Source of the DNA: CALAED01 sp036378315
GTDB taxonomy: Bacteria > Actinomycetota > Actinomycetes > Streptosporangiales > Streptosporangiaceae
Assembly: GCA_036378315.1 (NCBI GenBank)
Contig: DASUWU010000116.1
Location: forward strand, 5,600 to 69,599
Reading direction: 5' to 3'
DNA length: 64,000 nucleotides
Shown here: positions 50,343 through 59,650 of the stretch, in pieces
Position numbering within the stretch: the stretch's first letter is position 1
Layout: each line of letters starts with the position of its first letter
Program-made: the position numbers and the translations under genes
The notes under the pieces: model-generated
Seen by the model: the letters and a program-made list of their open reading frames with translations, nothing else
Told to the model about the DNA's origin: nothing
The model's database searches: none

Positions 50343-51578
50343 ATGCGGCTCCCCGTCCGGACGCCGGTCATCCTGGCCTATGTCGCGTTCGTGTTGGTCG
50401 GCGTGGGCGCCGGCATCAACGGCGTGCTGCTGGTGGCGCAGATCGACGACTACGGCGTGGACCGGACCACGATCGGGCTGACGTTCTTCACCGGGTCCGC
50501 CGGGTTCGTAGTGGCCGGCGCCACGGCTGGGGCGCTGCTCCACAGGTTCGGCACGAGGATCGCCCTCGTCGTGGGCGCCGGCGCCATGGTGCTGGCGGGC
50601 CTGTACGCCGCCACGCACCCGCCGTTCGCCGCCTACGTGGTGTTGCAGATCCTCGTCGGGTACGCGGGCGGGGTCCTCGAGTCGGTCCTCAACGCCTATC
50701 TCACGACGCTGCCGAACGCGACGACGCTGCTCAACCGGCTGCACGCGTTCTTCGGCGTCGGCGCGCTGGTCGGGCCGCCGCTGGCCACCTGGATCGTGAA
50801 CGCCGCGTCCTGGCCCGTCGTCTGGCTGGTGCTCGCGCTGGCGTTCGTGCCGGTGCTGGCCGGTTTCCTTGTCGCCTACCCCCGCGAGGACGCCGCCGCC
50901 GCCGAGCCCGCCGCGCCCATCGCCGACGCCGCGGCCGGGGCGGCGGAACGGGAGCCGTCCGGACCCGCCGCCCGCTCGCTGCTCGGGACGGCGCTGCGGC
51001 AGCCGGGGGTGCTGCTCGGCGCCGGCCTGCTCGCCGTGTACGTCGGCCTCGAACTCGGCGTGGGCAACTGGGGGTACAGCTACCTGACCCAGGCGCGCGG
51101 CCAGGGCGACCTGCTCGCCGGCTACTCGGTCAGCGGATACTGGCTCGGGCTGACGCTCGGCCGGTTCCTCATCAGCCCGGTCGCCTCCCGCATGGGGGTC
51201 ACCGCGGTCGGCCTGCTGTTCGCCTGCCTGACCGGCATCGCCGCCAGCGCCGCCTTCATCTGGGCCGTGCCCACGGCCGCGGCGGCCGGCATCGGGCTCG
51301 TACTGCTCGGCTTCTTCCTCGGACCGATCTTCCCGACCACGATGGCCGTGACGCCGCAGCTCACCAGCGCCCGCCTCGTGCCCACCGCCATCGGCGTCAT
51401 GAACGCCGGGTCGGTCGTGGGCGGCTCGGCGTTGCCGTGGCTGGCCGGCGCGATCGCCCAGGGCGCCGGGGCCTGGACGCTGCCGCCCTTCGCCATGACG
51501 CTGGCCGTGCTCCAGGTGGCGCTGTGGTGGCCGATCACGCAGCAGCTCCGCCCCCGCCCGGTGACCGAGGCCACGTAG
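50343..51578 (+). CDS. MFS transporter
   Basis: 411 residues with 12 predicted membrane helices. The loop-2 region after helix 2 reads GALLHRFGTRIALVVG (MFS motif A-like). The central loop (about 190-225) is Ala/Pro-rich and charged. The second half has VGLELGVGNWGYSYL, GRFLISPVASRMGV and PTTMAVTPQLTSAR. It resembles the FucP/YbjJ-like sugar or drug MFS group, with no certain substrate. ATG 50343 has GGAGGG 5-6 bases upstream; an upstream in-frame start lacks a site. Operator-like GAAAGTTTC repeats upstream point to sugar-responsive control. Confidence 0.87.
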   Translation: MRLPVRTPVILAYVAFVLVGVGAGINGVLLVAQIDDYGVDRTTIGLTFFTGSAGFVVAGATAGALLHRFGTRIALVVGAGAMVLAGLYAATHPPFAAYVVLQILVGYAGGVLESVLNAYLTTLPNATTLLNRLHAFFGVGALVGPPLATWIVNAASWPVVWLVLALAFVPVLAGFLVAYPREDAAAAEPAAPIADAAAGAAEREPSGPAARSLLGTALRQPGVLLGAGLLAVYVGLELGVGNWGYSYLTQARGQGDLLAGYSVSGYWLGLTLGRFLISPVASRMGVTAVGLLFACLTGIAASAAFIWAVPTAAAAGIGLVLLGFFLGPIFPTTMAVTPQLTSARLVPTAIGVMNAGSVVGGSALPWLAGAIAQGAGAWTLPPFAMTLAVLQVALWWPITQQLRPRPVTEAT

Positions 51579-51769
51579 GACTCTGTACTCCCGTCGCGGT
51601 AGCGCGGGCGCGCGGTCTGCGCCGCCCGCGGTAGCCGCGATTGCCTTCCGCGGGACGACGACGGCGGATCCGTTCGGCACCACCATCGATCTCGGGCTTC
51701 ACGGGTCGCCGTGCGGCGCCGGCGAGCAGGGGGCCGGCCGAGCCCGCCTGAGACGAAGGGAGTTTGGTC

Positions 51770-52228
51770 GTGCGGAGGGCGTACGTCACGCTGGTCGGCC
51801 TGATGGTGCTGGCCGTCGTCGCGCAGTTCTATTTCGCCGCGGTGGGCGCCTTCGCCAAGCCGCAGGATGACCAGTCGTTCGCGCTGCATCTCATGGACGG
51901 CATGATGATCATCCCGGCGTTGTCGCTGCTGGCCACCCTGGTCGCCGCCCTGGCCCGCGCGCCGGGCCGGCTGATCGGGCTGACCGCGACGCCCATCGGT
52001 CTGATCGTGCTGCAGGTGCTCATCACAGAGGTCGGCAAGAACCTGGGCGCCAGCACGGAGGACAACACCACCCCGGCGGCGCTGGCCTTCCTCGGACTGC
52101 ACGCGGTCAACGGGCTGGCCATCATGGCGGTCATCGGCATCACCATGCACCGGGCTCGGAGGTTCGCCGCGACGCCGCGCACGGCGCCGCCGGTGTCCAA
52201 GCACTCATCGGAGCCATCGGCGGCCTGA
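51770..52228 (+). CDS. DUF6220-like four-helix membrane protein
   Basis: 152 residues. Four helices: LVGLMVLAVVAQFYFAAVGA, MMIIPALSLLATLVAALARA, LIGLTATPIGLIVLQVLITE and LAFLGLHAVNGLAIMAVIGI. A conserved-looking His lies in the first loop (FALHLMDGMM) and another in the last helix, which could mean heme or metal binding, but that is speculative. GTG 51770 has AGGGAG 7 bases upstream. It sits 38 bases before the multicopper oxidase gene and is likely co-transcribed. Confidence 0.75.
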   Translation: MRRAYVTLVGLMVLAVVAQFYFAAVGAFAKPQDDQSFALHLMDGMMIIPALSLLATLVAALARAPGRLIGLTATPIGLIVLQVLITEVGKNLGASTEDNTTPAALAFLGLHAVNGLAIMAVIGITMHRARRFAATPRTAPPVSKHSSEPSAA

Positions 52229-52266
52229 GCGGGCCGCGCCTGGCGGGGAGCGGGGGAGAGCGGGGC

Positions 52267-54192
52267 ATGACGACCGGTGGGCTCGTCGCGTTGGATCTGG
52301 GGGTGGCGGTCGCGGCGGCGGCCGCGTGGCTCGGGGCGGGGTTGGCCGCGGCCGCCGGCCGGACGAGGTCGGTGCCGGTCCTGTTCGCGGCCGCGCTGCT
52401 GGTGACGTTCGTCCGGGTCGGGACGGTGGTGACGCTCGCCGGCAGCGGCTGGTGGTTCGTCCAGGAGAAGCTGACGCTGGCCGTGCCCCTGCAGGGCGTC
52501 GCCGCCCTGGTCGCCGTACTGGTGGCGGGGCCACGCCTCGACGCGGGCCGCTCGGCCGCCGCGACGGTGTCGCTGCTGTCGGCGGGGTACGCGGCGGTGG
52601 CCGGGCTCCTCGTCACCGTCCTGGTGGGGTATCCCTCGGGTCCCGGCGATGTCCTGATCGCGGCGACCCTCGTCGGCGCGGCGGCCCTCGTGACGTGGCG
52701 GGTCATGGCCCCGGACGCCACCGGCCGGCGGCTGCGCGAGGGCGGCCTGGCCGCGGTGGCGATCGTGGGCGTCGCCGGCGTCGGGCTGACGGCCGTCCCC
52801 GACACGGGCGTCGACGGGGGTGGCGGCCCGACGGGGGCGGCCGTCGCCTCCCACGCGGGCGCGGCGGGTGCCGGCCACGGGACGCCGGCCTCGCCGGTGA
52901 CCGCGCTGCGCGGACCCGCGAGCCCCGCTCCGGGCGGCATGGTACGGCGGTACGCGCTGACGGCCGGCGCGACCACCGTCACCCTGGCCTCGGGCCGGCG
53001 CATCCCCGCGTGGACGTTCAACGGGCGGCTTCCCGGGCCGACGATCACAGCCGTCCAGGGCGATCTCGTCGAGGTGACGCTGCGGAACGCCGACATCAAG
53101 ACCGGCGTCACCCTGCACTGGCACGGCTACGACGTGCCGGCGGCCGAGGACGGGGCGCCCGGCGTGACGCAGGACGCCGTCGCCCCGGGACAGCGGTTCG
53201 TCTACCGGTTCCGTGCCGTCCAGACCGGCACGTACTGGTACCACACGCACGAGGCTTCGGCGACCGGCGTCCGCATGGGCCTGTACGGGTCCCTCGTCGT
53301 CACGCCGCGCCGGCCCCGGCCGGCCGGCGGGCTCGACCTGACGCTGCCCGTGCACACCTACGGCGGCGCGACGGTCTTCGGCGACCCGACGCGCGCCGCC
53401 GCCCCCCGCCAGGTCCGGCCGGGTACGCCCGTACGGCTGCGGCTGATCAACACCGACAGCGTCTCGCGCCGACTCGCCCTTGCGGGGACGCCGTACCGCT
53501 TGGCCGCCGCCGACGGCACCGACCTCAACCGGCCGGAGCCGCTCACCGGCGTGGCGCTGCGGCTGCCCGCCGGCGGCCGCTACGACCTCACGTTCGACAT
53601 GCCGGCGGCTCCGGTGGCGCTGACCGTGGGCGACGACCGGTCCAGCGCCGTACGGCTCGAACCGAACGTCGGGCCCGCGCCCGCGGCCGTCCCGCGCACC
53701 GGCGGCTGGCCGGAGCTCGACCTCACCAGGTACGGGAAGCCGGCGCCGGCGCCGTTCACCGCGCGCGGCCGCTTCGACCGGCGCTTCACCCTCGTGCTCG
53801 ACCGCGGACTGGCGCTGTCCGGCGGCGCGCCGAGCTACGCCTACACCGTCAACGGACGGGCGTTCCCGCACGTCCCGACCGAGGTCGTCCGCGAGGGCGA
53901 CCTGGTACGGCTGACCGTGGTCAACCGGGGCTTCGTCACCCACCCGTGGCACCTGCACGGACATCACGTCCTCGTCCTGTCCAAGAACGGCCGCGCGCCC
54001 ACGGGCAGCCCGCTCTGGCTCGACACCTTCGAGGTCAGACCGGGGGAGGTGTGGCAGGTCGCCTTCCGCGCCACCAACCCTGGCGTGTGGATGAACCACT
54101 GCCACAACCTCGCCCACGCCGCCCAGGGCATGGCCTTGCACCTCGCGTACGAGGGCATCACCACCCCGTTCCACGGCTCCCACGGCGGCTGA
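52267..54192 (+). CDS. Membrane-anchored multicopper oxidase
   Basis: 641 residues. Five or so N-terminal membrane helices (about 5-175) are fused to a two- or three-cupredoxin oxidase facing outside. Copper sites: HWH (284-286), HTH (326-328) in YWYHTHE, HPWHLHGHH (559-567) and NHCHNLAHAAQGM (610-622), the last with type 1 Cys612. It oxidises small organics or metals with O2; the substrate is unknown. The membrane fusion resembles some actinomycete MCOs linked to copper or cell-wall chemistry. It follows the DUF6220-like gene and is convergent with the PBP gene. Confidence 0.9.
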   Translation: MTTGGLVALDLGVAVAAAAAWLGAGLAAAAGRTRSVPVLFAAALLVTFVRVGTVVTLAGSGWWFVQEKLTLAVPLQGVAALVAVLVAGPRLDAGRSAAATVSLLSAGYAAVAGLLVTVLVGYPSGPGDVLIAATLVGAAALVTWRVMAPDATGRRLREGGLAAVAIVGVAGVGLTAVPDTGVDGGGGPTGAAVASHAGAAGAGHGTPASPVTALRGPASPAPGGMVRRYALTAGATTVTLASGRRIPAWTFNGRLPGPTITAVQGDLVEVTLRNADIKTGVTLHWHGYDVPAAEDGAPGVTQDAVAPGQRFVYRFRAVQTGTYWYHTHEASATGVRMGLYGSLVVTPRRPRPAGGLDLTLPVHTYGGATVFGDPTRAAAPRQVRPGTPVRLRLINTDSVSRRLALAGTPYRLAAADGTDLNRPEPLTGVALRLPAGGRYDLTFDMPAAPVALTVGDDRSSAVRLEPNVGPAPAAVPRTGGWPELDLTRYGKPAPAPFTARGRFDRRFTLVLDRGLALSGGAPSYAYTVNGRAFPHVPTEVVREGDLVRLTVVNRGFVTHPWHLHGHHVLVLSKNGRAPTGSPLWLDTFEVRPGEVWQVAFRATNPGVWMNHCHNLAHAAQGMALHLAYEGITTPFHGSHGG

Positions 54193-54241
54193 GCCCCGGG
54201 CCCCGCTCGGACCGGCGCTCGACAGCGCCGACCTTCGGCGG

Positions 54242-55852
54242 TTACCTGCCGCCGCGCAGGAAGGCGGCCGCCAGCGGCGCGGCCGCCGCGGCGCCCCAGC
54301 CACCGCCCGCGACGAAGGCGGAGAAGGCCAGATCGCCCTCGAAGCCGATGAACCAGGCGTGCGCGCTGCCGCCGGACGGGCCGTACTCCGCGGTGCCGGT
54401 CTTCCCCGAGACGCCGGGCGGCAGCCCGCCCCGCGCCGCCGTCCCGTCGGTGACGACGGCGCGCATCATCGACCGGAGCTCGGCGGCGTGCGGGATCGTG
54501 TGCGGCCGCTGCGCCGGTTCGCCGCGCGCTTCGAGCAGCCGGGTCGGCACCAGCCGCGGCGGCCGCCAGGTGCCGCCGGCCGCCGCGGCGGCGACCAGCG
54601 CCATGCCCAGCGGGCTGGCCAGCACCCTGCCCTGCCCGAAGGCGTCCTCGGCGAGCTCGGCCGTGCCGCCCGGGACGGGGCAACTGCCGCGGGCGGCGGG
54701 CACCCCGGGCGCGAGCGGACCGCCGAACCCGAACGCCGCGGCCTCCCGCGCGAGCCGGCTCCCGCCGATCCGTTCCGCGGCCAGCCGGGCGAAGGTGGTG
54801 TTGCACGAGTCGGCGAACGCCTTCCGCAGCGACGTGCGGCCGAGGTCGAGCCGGTCGAGGTTGGCGATGGTGCGCTGGCCGATGTGCGCGACCTCGGGGC
54901 AGTCGACCGAGGACCGCGGGCTCATCCCGCTCGCGAGCAGCGCGGCGGCGGTGACGACCTTGAATGACGAGCCCGGCGGGTACTGGCCGAGGAACGCGGC
55001 CCGGCCGCCGAGCCGGTCGCCCACCGCGAGGATCTCGCCGCTCGACGGTCGTACCGCCACGATCGCGGCCGGGCCGCTCGCCCCGGCGACGGCCCGGTCG
55101 GCGGCCGCCTGCAGCCGCCGGTCGAGCGTCGTGCGGGTCCGCTTCGCCGGCCTGCCGGGGAACGTCTTGAGCCGCTGGACGTCCGAGCCGTTCCTGACCT
55201 CGATGGTCCAGGTCGGGCGGTCGGTTCCCGGGGCGACGAAGTTCTTGGTGAGCTCGTCGAGGTACGGCCCGGCCGTCGTGTCGCCGGGCAGTCGCCGGCC
55301 GTCGCGGTCGAGGAGCCGGTCGCCGCCGCCGCGCGCGCTCATCCTGAGCGCCCCGCCCGGCTTGAGCCTGGGGTGCAAGGTGGCCGGCGACCATACGACC
55401 ATCCACCGGCCCCCCACCCGGGCGAGGTTGAGCGTCGATCCGTACGACCACGTGCCGACGCCGGTGAGCTCCCGCGTCACGGTGAAGTCGACGTGGGCGG
55501 CGGTGGCCTGCCGGACGACCGGACCTGGCCGGAACCGGACCGACGACACGCGCAACGCCCGGGACAGCGCTTCGTGCTGTTGGACGAAATCGGGGGCTGG
55601 TCCGGAGACCAGCAGTTCCATCGCGCTCAGGTCGCCGTGCTCCCATGCCGCGAAGTAGTCGCTCGCGACCTCCCCCGGGTCTGCGCCGCCGCCGATCGCG
55701 CTCGCGCCGATCGCGCTCGGCGGCGCCGCCGCTTTACCCCGTTCCCCGCCTCCGACCAGCAGCAACGCACAACCGTCCGCGGACAGCGCCATCGCGATGA
55801 GCGTCGTCAGCAGAACGATCCATCCCCGTAACCGCATCCCCGTCAACCCCAT
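54242..55852 (-). CDS. Class B penicillin-binding protein (PBP2a-like with NTF2/MecA-N domain)
   Basis: 536 residues. A signal anchor or lipobox-like start (WIVLLTTLIAMALSADGC) is followed by an NTF2-like MecA-N domain (about 60-165), a dimerisation region and the transpeptidase domain. Active site: SSFK with Ser295/Lys298 (YPPGSSFKVV), SCN 349-351 and KTG 484-486 (SGKTGTAEY). It cross-links peptidoglycan. The closest well-known layout is MecA/PBP2a or the PbpA/PenA family of actinomycetes; low beta-lactam affinity cannot be judged by eye. ATG 55852 or the ATG five codons later are both possible. Divergent from the P450 gene. Confidence 0.9.
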   Translation of the reverse strand: MGLTGMRLRGWIVLLTTLIAMALSADGCALLLVGGGERGKAAAPPSAIGASAIGGGADPGEVASDYFAAWEHGDLSAMELLVSGPAPDFVQQHEALSRALRVSSVRFRPGPVVRQATAAHVDFTVTRELTGVGTWSYGSTLNLARVGGRWMVVWSPATLHPRLKPGGALRMSARGGGDRLLDRDGRRLPGDTTAGPYLDELTKNFVAPGTDRPTWTIEVRNGSDVQRLKTFPGRPAKRTRTTLDRRLQAAADRAVAGASGPAAIVAVRPSSGEILAVGDRLGGRAAFLGQYPPGSSFKVVTAAALLASGMSPRSSVDCPEVAHIGQRTIANLDRLDLGRTSLRKAFADSCNTTFARLAAERIGGSRLAREAAAFGFGGPLAPGVPAARGSCPVPGGTAELAEDAFGQGRVLASPLGMALVAAAAAGGTWRPPRLVPTRLLEARGEPAQRPHTIPHAAELRSMMRAVVTDGTAARGGLPPGVSGKTGTAEYGPSGGSAHAWFIGFEGDLAFSAFVAGGGWGAAAAAPLAAAFLRGGR

Positions 55853-56107
55853 GACCCTGCGCGGAACCGTCGGTGCGATCCTCCCACGCCGCATCCCTGA
55901 CGCACTTGACCCGAGGTGTCACTTGAATCGTCAATTAAAGGTGGTGTACTTCGAAACGAACCCATAGGCGCGAAAGAAGTGATGAAGCGGGCGTGACGGT
56001 ACTAATATCGCCGTCTTGCTGACAGTACCGACGCTGTCGTCAGGCGTGGCCGAGGACCTGATGGCAGGGTCCACGCCACACCCGATACTTCGGCCAGGAG
56101 CGCCGCG

Positions 56108-57358
56108 ATGACCCACCCTCTGCCCTCGCCTGAGGCAGGTACACCGTCCCTCGACCAGCTCACCCAGGTCAACGCGATCCGGCTGTACGGACCGCGCTTC
56201 CAGCAGAACCCGACGCAGCTGTACCGCGAGATGAGGGCGGAGCACGGGCCGGTCGCGCCCGTCCTGCTCGAAGGTGACGTCCCGGCCTGGCTGGTGCTCG
56301 GCTACCGGGAGGTCCACTACGTCACCACCAACCCGCAGATCTTCGGGCGGGACTCCCGCCGCTGGAACGCCTGGGACCGGGTGCCGTCCGACTGGGCGCC
56401 GCTCCCGTACGTCGCCTACCAGCCCTCCGCGGTGTTCACCGAGGGCGACGAGCATCGGCGGCGCGGGGGAGCACTGCATGAGGCGCTCGCCGGCGTGGAC
56501 CACTTCGACCTGAGGGCGCAGGTCGAGGAGATCGCCGATGAGCTGATCGACGCGTTCGCCGGCCGCGGCGAGGCGGACCTGATGGCCCAGTACGCCCTGC
56601 CGTTGCCGCTGCTGGCGATCAGCCGGCTCTACGGCATGCCCGAGGCCGACGCGCCGGAGCTGGTACGCGACGTCATGGCCTCCGGCGACTCCGGCGAGGG
56701 GGCGGTACGGGCGCACGAACGGGTGGCCGCCCGGATCCGCGGGCTCGTGGCGGAAAAGCGCCGGCGACCGGGCCATGACCTGCCCTCTCGCCTGCTGATG
56801 CACCGGATCGGGTTCACCGACGAGGAGGTCGAGCGCGACCTCTTCCTGTGCATGGGGGCGGCCCAGCTCACGACGGCCGACTGGACGGGCAACACCCTGC
56901 GGCTGATGCTCACCGACGAGCGGTTCGCGCTGACGCTGTCCGGTCACCGCCGGAGCATCGGCGAGGCGCTGAACGAAGTGCTGTGGGAGGACACCCCAAC
57001 CCAGAACTTCATCGGCCGCTGGGCGACGCGGGACACCCGACTCGCCGGCCGGCTCGTCCGCAAGGGCGACCTCGTGGTCCTCGGCCTGGCCGGGGCGAAC
57101 ACCGACCCGGGCGTGCGCCCGAACTCCTACGCCGACGCCGTGGGCAACCAGGCGTACATGTCCTTCAGCCACGGCGAGCACGGGTGCCCGTACCCGGCCA
57201 GAGAGATCGCCGAGAGCATCGTCGAGACGGCCGTGACGGTGCTGCTGGACCGGCTCCCGGACATCGAGCTCGCGACGAGCGTCGAGGCGCTGGTGTGGCG
57301 GCCGTCCGTGTGGATGCGCGGCCTGGTCGCCCTGCCCGTCCGCTTCAGCCCGACATGA
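56108..57358 (+). CDS. cvnE-like: CYP157-like cytochrome P450 without ExxR arginine
   Basis: 416 residues. The heme loop is FSHGEHGCPYPAREIAE with Cys360. The I-helix reads GAAQLTTADWTGN (250-262) instead of AGxxT. The ExxR motif is replaced by EVLW (290-293). This loss is the known oddity of the CYP157 family, which goes with conservons in Streptomyces. The gene precedes a complete conservon by 302 bases on the same strand, whereas cvnE usually lies after cvnD. It is probably a partner of the CvnD GTPase, with unknown substrate. ATG 56108 has CCAGGAGC upstream. Confidence 0.85.
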   Translation: MTHPLPSPEAGTPSLDQLTQVNAIRLYGPRFQQNPTQLYREMRAEHGPVAPVLLEGDVPAWLVLGYREVHYVTTNPQIFGRDSRRWNAWDRVPSDWAPLPYVAYQPSAVFTEGDEHRRRGGALHEALAGVDHFDLRAQVEEIADELIDAFAGRGEADLMAQYALPLPLLAISRLYGMPEADAPELVRDVMASGDSGEGAVRAHERVAARIRGLVAEKRRRPGHDLPSRLLMHRIGFTDEEVERDLFLCMGAAQLTTADWTGNTLRLMLTDERFALTLSGHRRSIGEALNEVLWEDTPTQNFIGRWATRDTRLAGRLVRKGDLVVLGLAGANTDPGVRPNSYADAVGNQAYMSFSHGEHGCPYPAREIAESIVETAVTVLLDRLPDIELATSVEALVWRPSVWMRGLVALPVRFSPT

Positions 57359-57386
57359 CCCCCGGCGCACCCCATGGCGCCGCCGA

Positions 57387-57402
57387 CGTGATCTACATCA
57401 CA
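57387..57402. promoter_or_regulatory. CRP-like palindrome upstream of the conservon
   Basis: CGTGA-tctaca-TCACA differs from the E. coli-type CRP consensus (TGTGA-N6-TCACA) at one end base. CATTAT follows at 57411-57416 as a possible -10. The site is 259 bases upstream of cvnA. Confidence 0.5.
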
Positions 57403-57660
57403 TCGAGATTCATTATGTTGCGAGACGTATATGGCGCGAACACACTCTCACCATCTGTTCGGCGGTCATGCCGGGCATACGGGGGTGAGTTCGTTGTTTA
57501 CGGGAGTGCTGGGAAGCAAAACGTCCATCTCGTGAGCGACCCCGGTCGGGCGTGCCCTTCCCGCCTCGCCGTACCTCGCTCGCCCGGTGGTTTAGCGCAT
57601 CCGCTCCGACCAGGTAGCCGCTCCACCCTCCCGCCACCGAACGCCGACGAGGACTGATCG

Positions 57661-59097
57661 ATGTCAGCACGTATAGCTCTACGCCATGAGGCGACCCGTC
57701 CGCCGATAGGCCAGGCGCTGGTCGCCCTCGCCGTCACGGCGCTCGTCACCGGTCTCGGCTGCCTATGGACGACCGTCGCGGCGCCGGCCGACGCGCGTAC
57801 GCTCATGGGCGCGTCCCTGGGGTCGGCGGCGATCCTGTTGTGCGCCGCCGTGGCGGCCGCCGCCTACTTCGAGCGGGACTCCCGCCGATCACGCGACCGC
57901 GTGACGGCCATGGAGGCGAGCATCGCGCGGCTGGCCGACGCGGTGCCGGCTGTGGTGCACCGGGTACGGGACGGAGCCTCGGTCGAGACGGCGCTCGCCA
58001 AGGAACAGGAGGTTCCCGGAGTCGCCGGCCAGCGCATCCTGTGGGCGGTGGCGCAGGAGATCGGCCAGGGCGAGCGAAGGCGCGCGGCGGCGATGTCGGC
58101 CTGTGCGAATGCCGCCGGACGCGTCCAGGCGCTGGCGACCAGCATGCTCGCCGACCTGCGCGAGATGGAGGAACGCCACGACGAGGAGGTCCTCGGCGAC
58201 CTGCTCAGGCTGGACCACAACACGGCTCAGGTGGGCCGGCTGGCGGACAGCATCGCCGTACTGACCGGCGCGCGGTCCGGGCGTCGGTGGACCAAGCCGA
58301 TCGTGATGGAAAGCATCCTGCGGGGAGCGGTGGGCCGCATCGGCGCCTACCAGCGCGTACGGCTGCACTCGACCCTCAACGTCGCGGTGGTCGGGTACGC
58401 GGCGGAAGGCGTGATGCACGCGCTCGCCGAGTTGATGGACAACGCGGCCAAGTTCTCGCCGCCGTCCGAGCAGGTGTACGTCTACGCCGAGGACGTGCAC
58501 GCGGGCGTTGTGATCACGATCGAGGACGGCGGTCTCGCCATGAGCCAGTCGGCGCTGCGGCGCGCCGAGCGTGCGGTCTCCGCGGAGCCGCTGGACCTCG
58601 CCACGCTGTCCGGCACCCGGCTCGGCCTCGCGGTCGTGGGCTGCCTGGCCCGCAAGCACGGTCTGACCGTCTCCTTCCGGCCGTCGGCGCGCGGCGGCAC
58701 GGGGGTCATCGTCATGATCCCCCGAATGCTGATCACCGAGCCCAGGGAGGACTCCTTCTCGGTCGCGCCGCCCGCGCCGCCGGCCGCCTCCGCCGTACGG
58801 GCGGCCGGCGCGTCCGGGTCACCCGCGCCGCCCGGGTCGCCGTCCGCGCCGTCGACCGAGGACGACACATCCGGCGACGACGCCCCAGGGACGGAAGCCG
58901 AGGAGCCCGCCCAGTGGCTGCCGAAACGACGCCGCGGGGCGACTTTCGCCGCGTCCGCGGCACCGACCACCGCGGTGCGGCCGGCGCAGCCTCGCCAGGA
59001 CGCCGGGTCGAGGTTCAGCGCCTTCCGTGAGGCGGCCGGCCGCGGCGTCGATCGCGACGAGAGCTCCCCGGCGTCCCCCGCCGACGACTCCGGGTGA
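57661..59097 (+). CDS. cvnA: Conservon sensor-kinase-like protein CvnA
   Basis: 478 residues. Two N-terminal helices (LVALAVTALVTGLGCLWTTV and SAAILLCAAVAAAAYFERDS) enclose only a short outer loop. A coiled segment (about 80-210) with RLDHNTAQVGRLADSIAVL replaces the phospho-acceptor helix, so the usual His is replaced by the conservon pattern LDHxxxR. The HATPase domain (about 255-360) has ELMDNAAKFSPP as N box and EDGG as a weak G1 box. A Pro/Ala/Ser-rich tail follows. In Streptomyces CvnA anchors the complex of CvnB, C and D at the membrane. ATG 57661. Confidence 0.92.
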   Translation: MSARIALRHEATRPPIGQALVALAVTALVTGLGCLWTTVAAPADARTLMGASLGSAAILLCAAVAAAAYFERDSRRSRDRVTAMEASIARLADAVPAVVHRVRDGASVETALAKEQEVPGVAGQRILWAVAQEIGQGERRRAAAMSACANAAGRVQALATSMLADLREMEERHDEEVLGDLLRLDHNTAQVGRLADSIAVLTGARSGRRWTKPIVMESILRGAVGRIGAYQRVRLHSTLNVAVVGYAAEGVMHALAELMDNAAKFSPPSEQVYVYAEDVHAGVVITIEDGGLAMSQSALRRAERAVSAEPLDLATLSGTRLGLAVVGCLARKHGLTVSFRPSARGGTGVIVMIPRMLITEPREDSFSVAPPAPPAASAVRAAGASGSPAPPGSPSAPSTEDDTSGDDAPGTEAEEPAQWLPKRRRGATFAASAAPTTAVRPAQPRQDAGSRFSAFREAAGRGVDRDESSPASPADDSG

Positions 59098-59230
59098 GTT
59101 TTCCTCCCATTGCGGCGGGGCACGCGGGGCGGCGTTGCCGGTCGCAGGACCGGAAAGGGCCAGGACACACAGATTGGAGACGAGGGCCGGTCTCCGGCGG
59201 GATGCCGGATCCACCGCCCGGCAAACGCCG

Positions 59231-59650
59231 ATGAACACCATAGATCGCGACCTTGACTGGCTGCTGGAGAACTTGCTGAACAAGACGCCCCAGACGCAGC
59301 ATGCCCTGGTGCTGTCGAAGGACGGCCTCAAGATCTGCCATACCCCCGGCCTGACCATCGACCAAGCCGACCAGCTCGCGGCGATCGCGTCCGGCATCCA
59401 AAGTCTCGCCTACGCCGCGTCCGGCGAGTTCGGCGACGGTTCGGGCGGCGTACGGCAGTCGATGACGGAGTTCTATGGCGGGCTCCTGTTCATCGTGGAG
59501 GCGGGCGTGGGGGCGCATCTCGCCGTCGTCGCCACCGACGCGGCCGACGTCGGTCTCGTCGGGCACAACATGAACGAGCTGGTCGAACAGATCGGGGAGT
59601 TCCTGACGGCTCCGCCGCGCGAACCGGAGCAGGGCAGGCCGCCCAGATGA
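59231..59650 (+). CDS. cvnB: Roadblock/LC7-domain protein CvnB
   Basis: 139 residues, one roadblock domain: LDWLLENLLNKTPQTQHALV, LSKDGLKICHTPGLTID, ADQLAAIASGIQSLAYAASG, GGLLFIVEAGVGAHLAVVAT, GLVGHNMNELVEQIGEFL. It is similar to MglB, the partner and GAP-like regulator of small GTPases, so it most likely regulates CvnD. ATG 59231; its stop overlaps cvnC (ATGA, 59647-59650). The stretch before it (133 bases) lacks a clear ribosome site. Confidence 0.92.
   Translation: MNTIDRDLDWLLENLLNKTPQTQHALVLSKDGLKICHTPGLTIDQADQLAAIASGIQSLAYAASGEFGDGSGGVRQSMTEFYGGLLFIVEAGVGAHLAVVATDAADVGLVGHNMNELVEQIGEFLTAPPREPEQGRPPR

Noticed and set aside
51829..54303. 824-codon minus-strand frame opposite the multicopper oxidase
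   Set aside because: Antisense shadow; the plus strand has all copper-binding motifs in frame.
52326..55658. 1110-codon plus-strand frame crossing two genes
   Set aside because: Runs in the wrong frame through the oxidase and antisense through the PBP gene; Arg/Gly/Ala-rich shadow.
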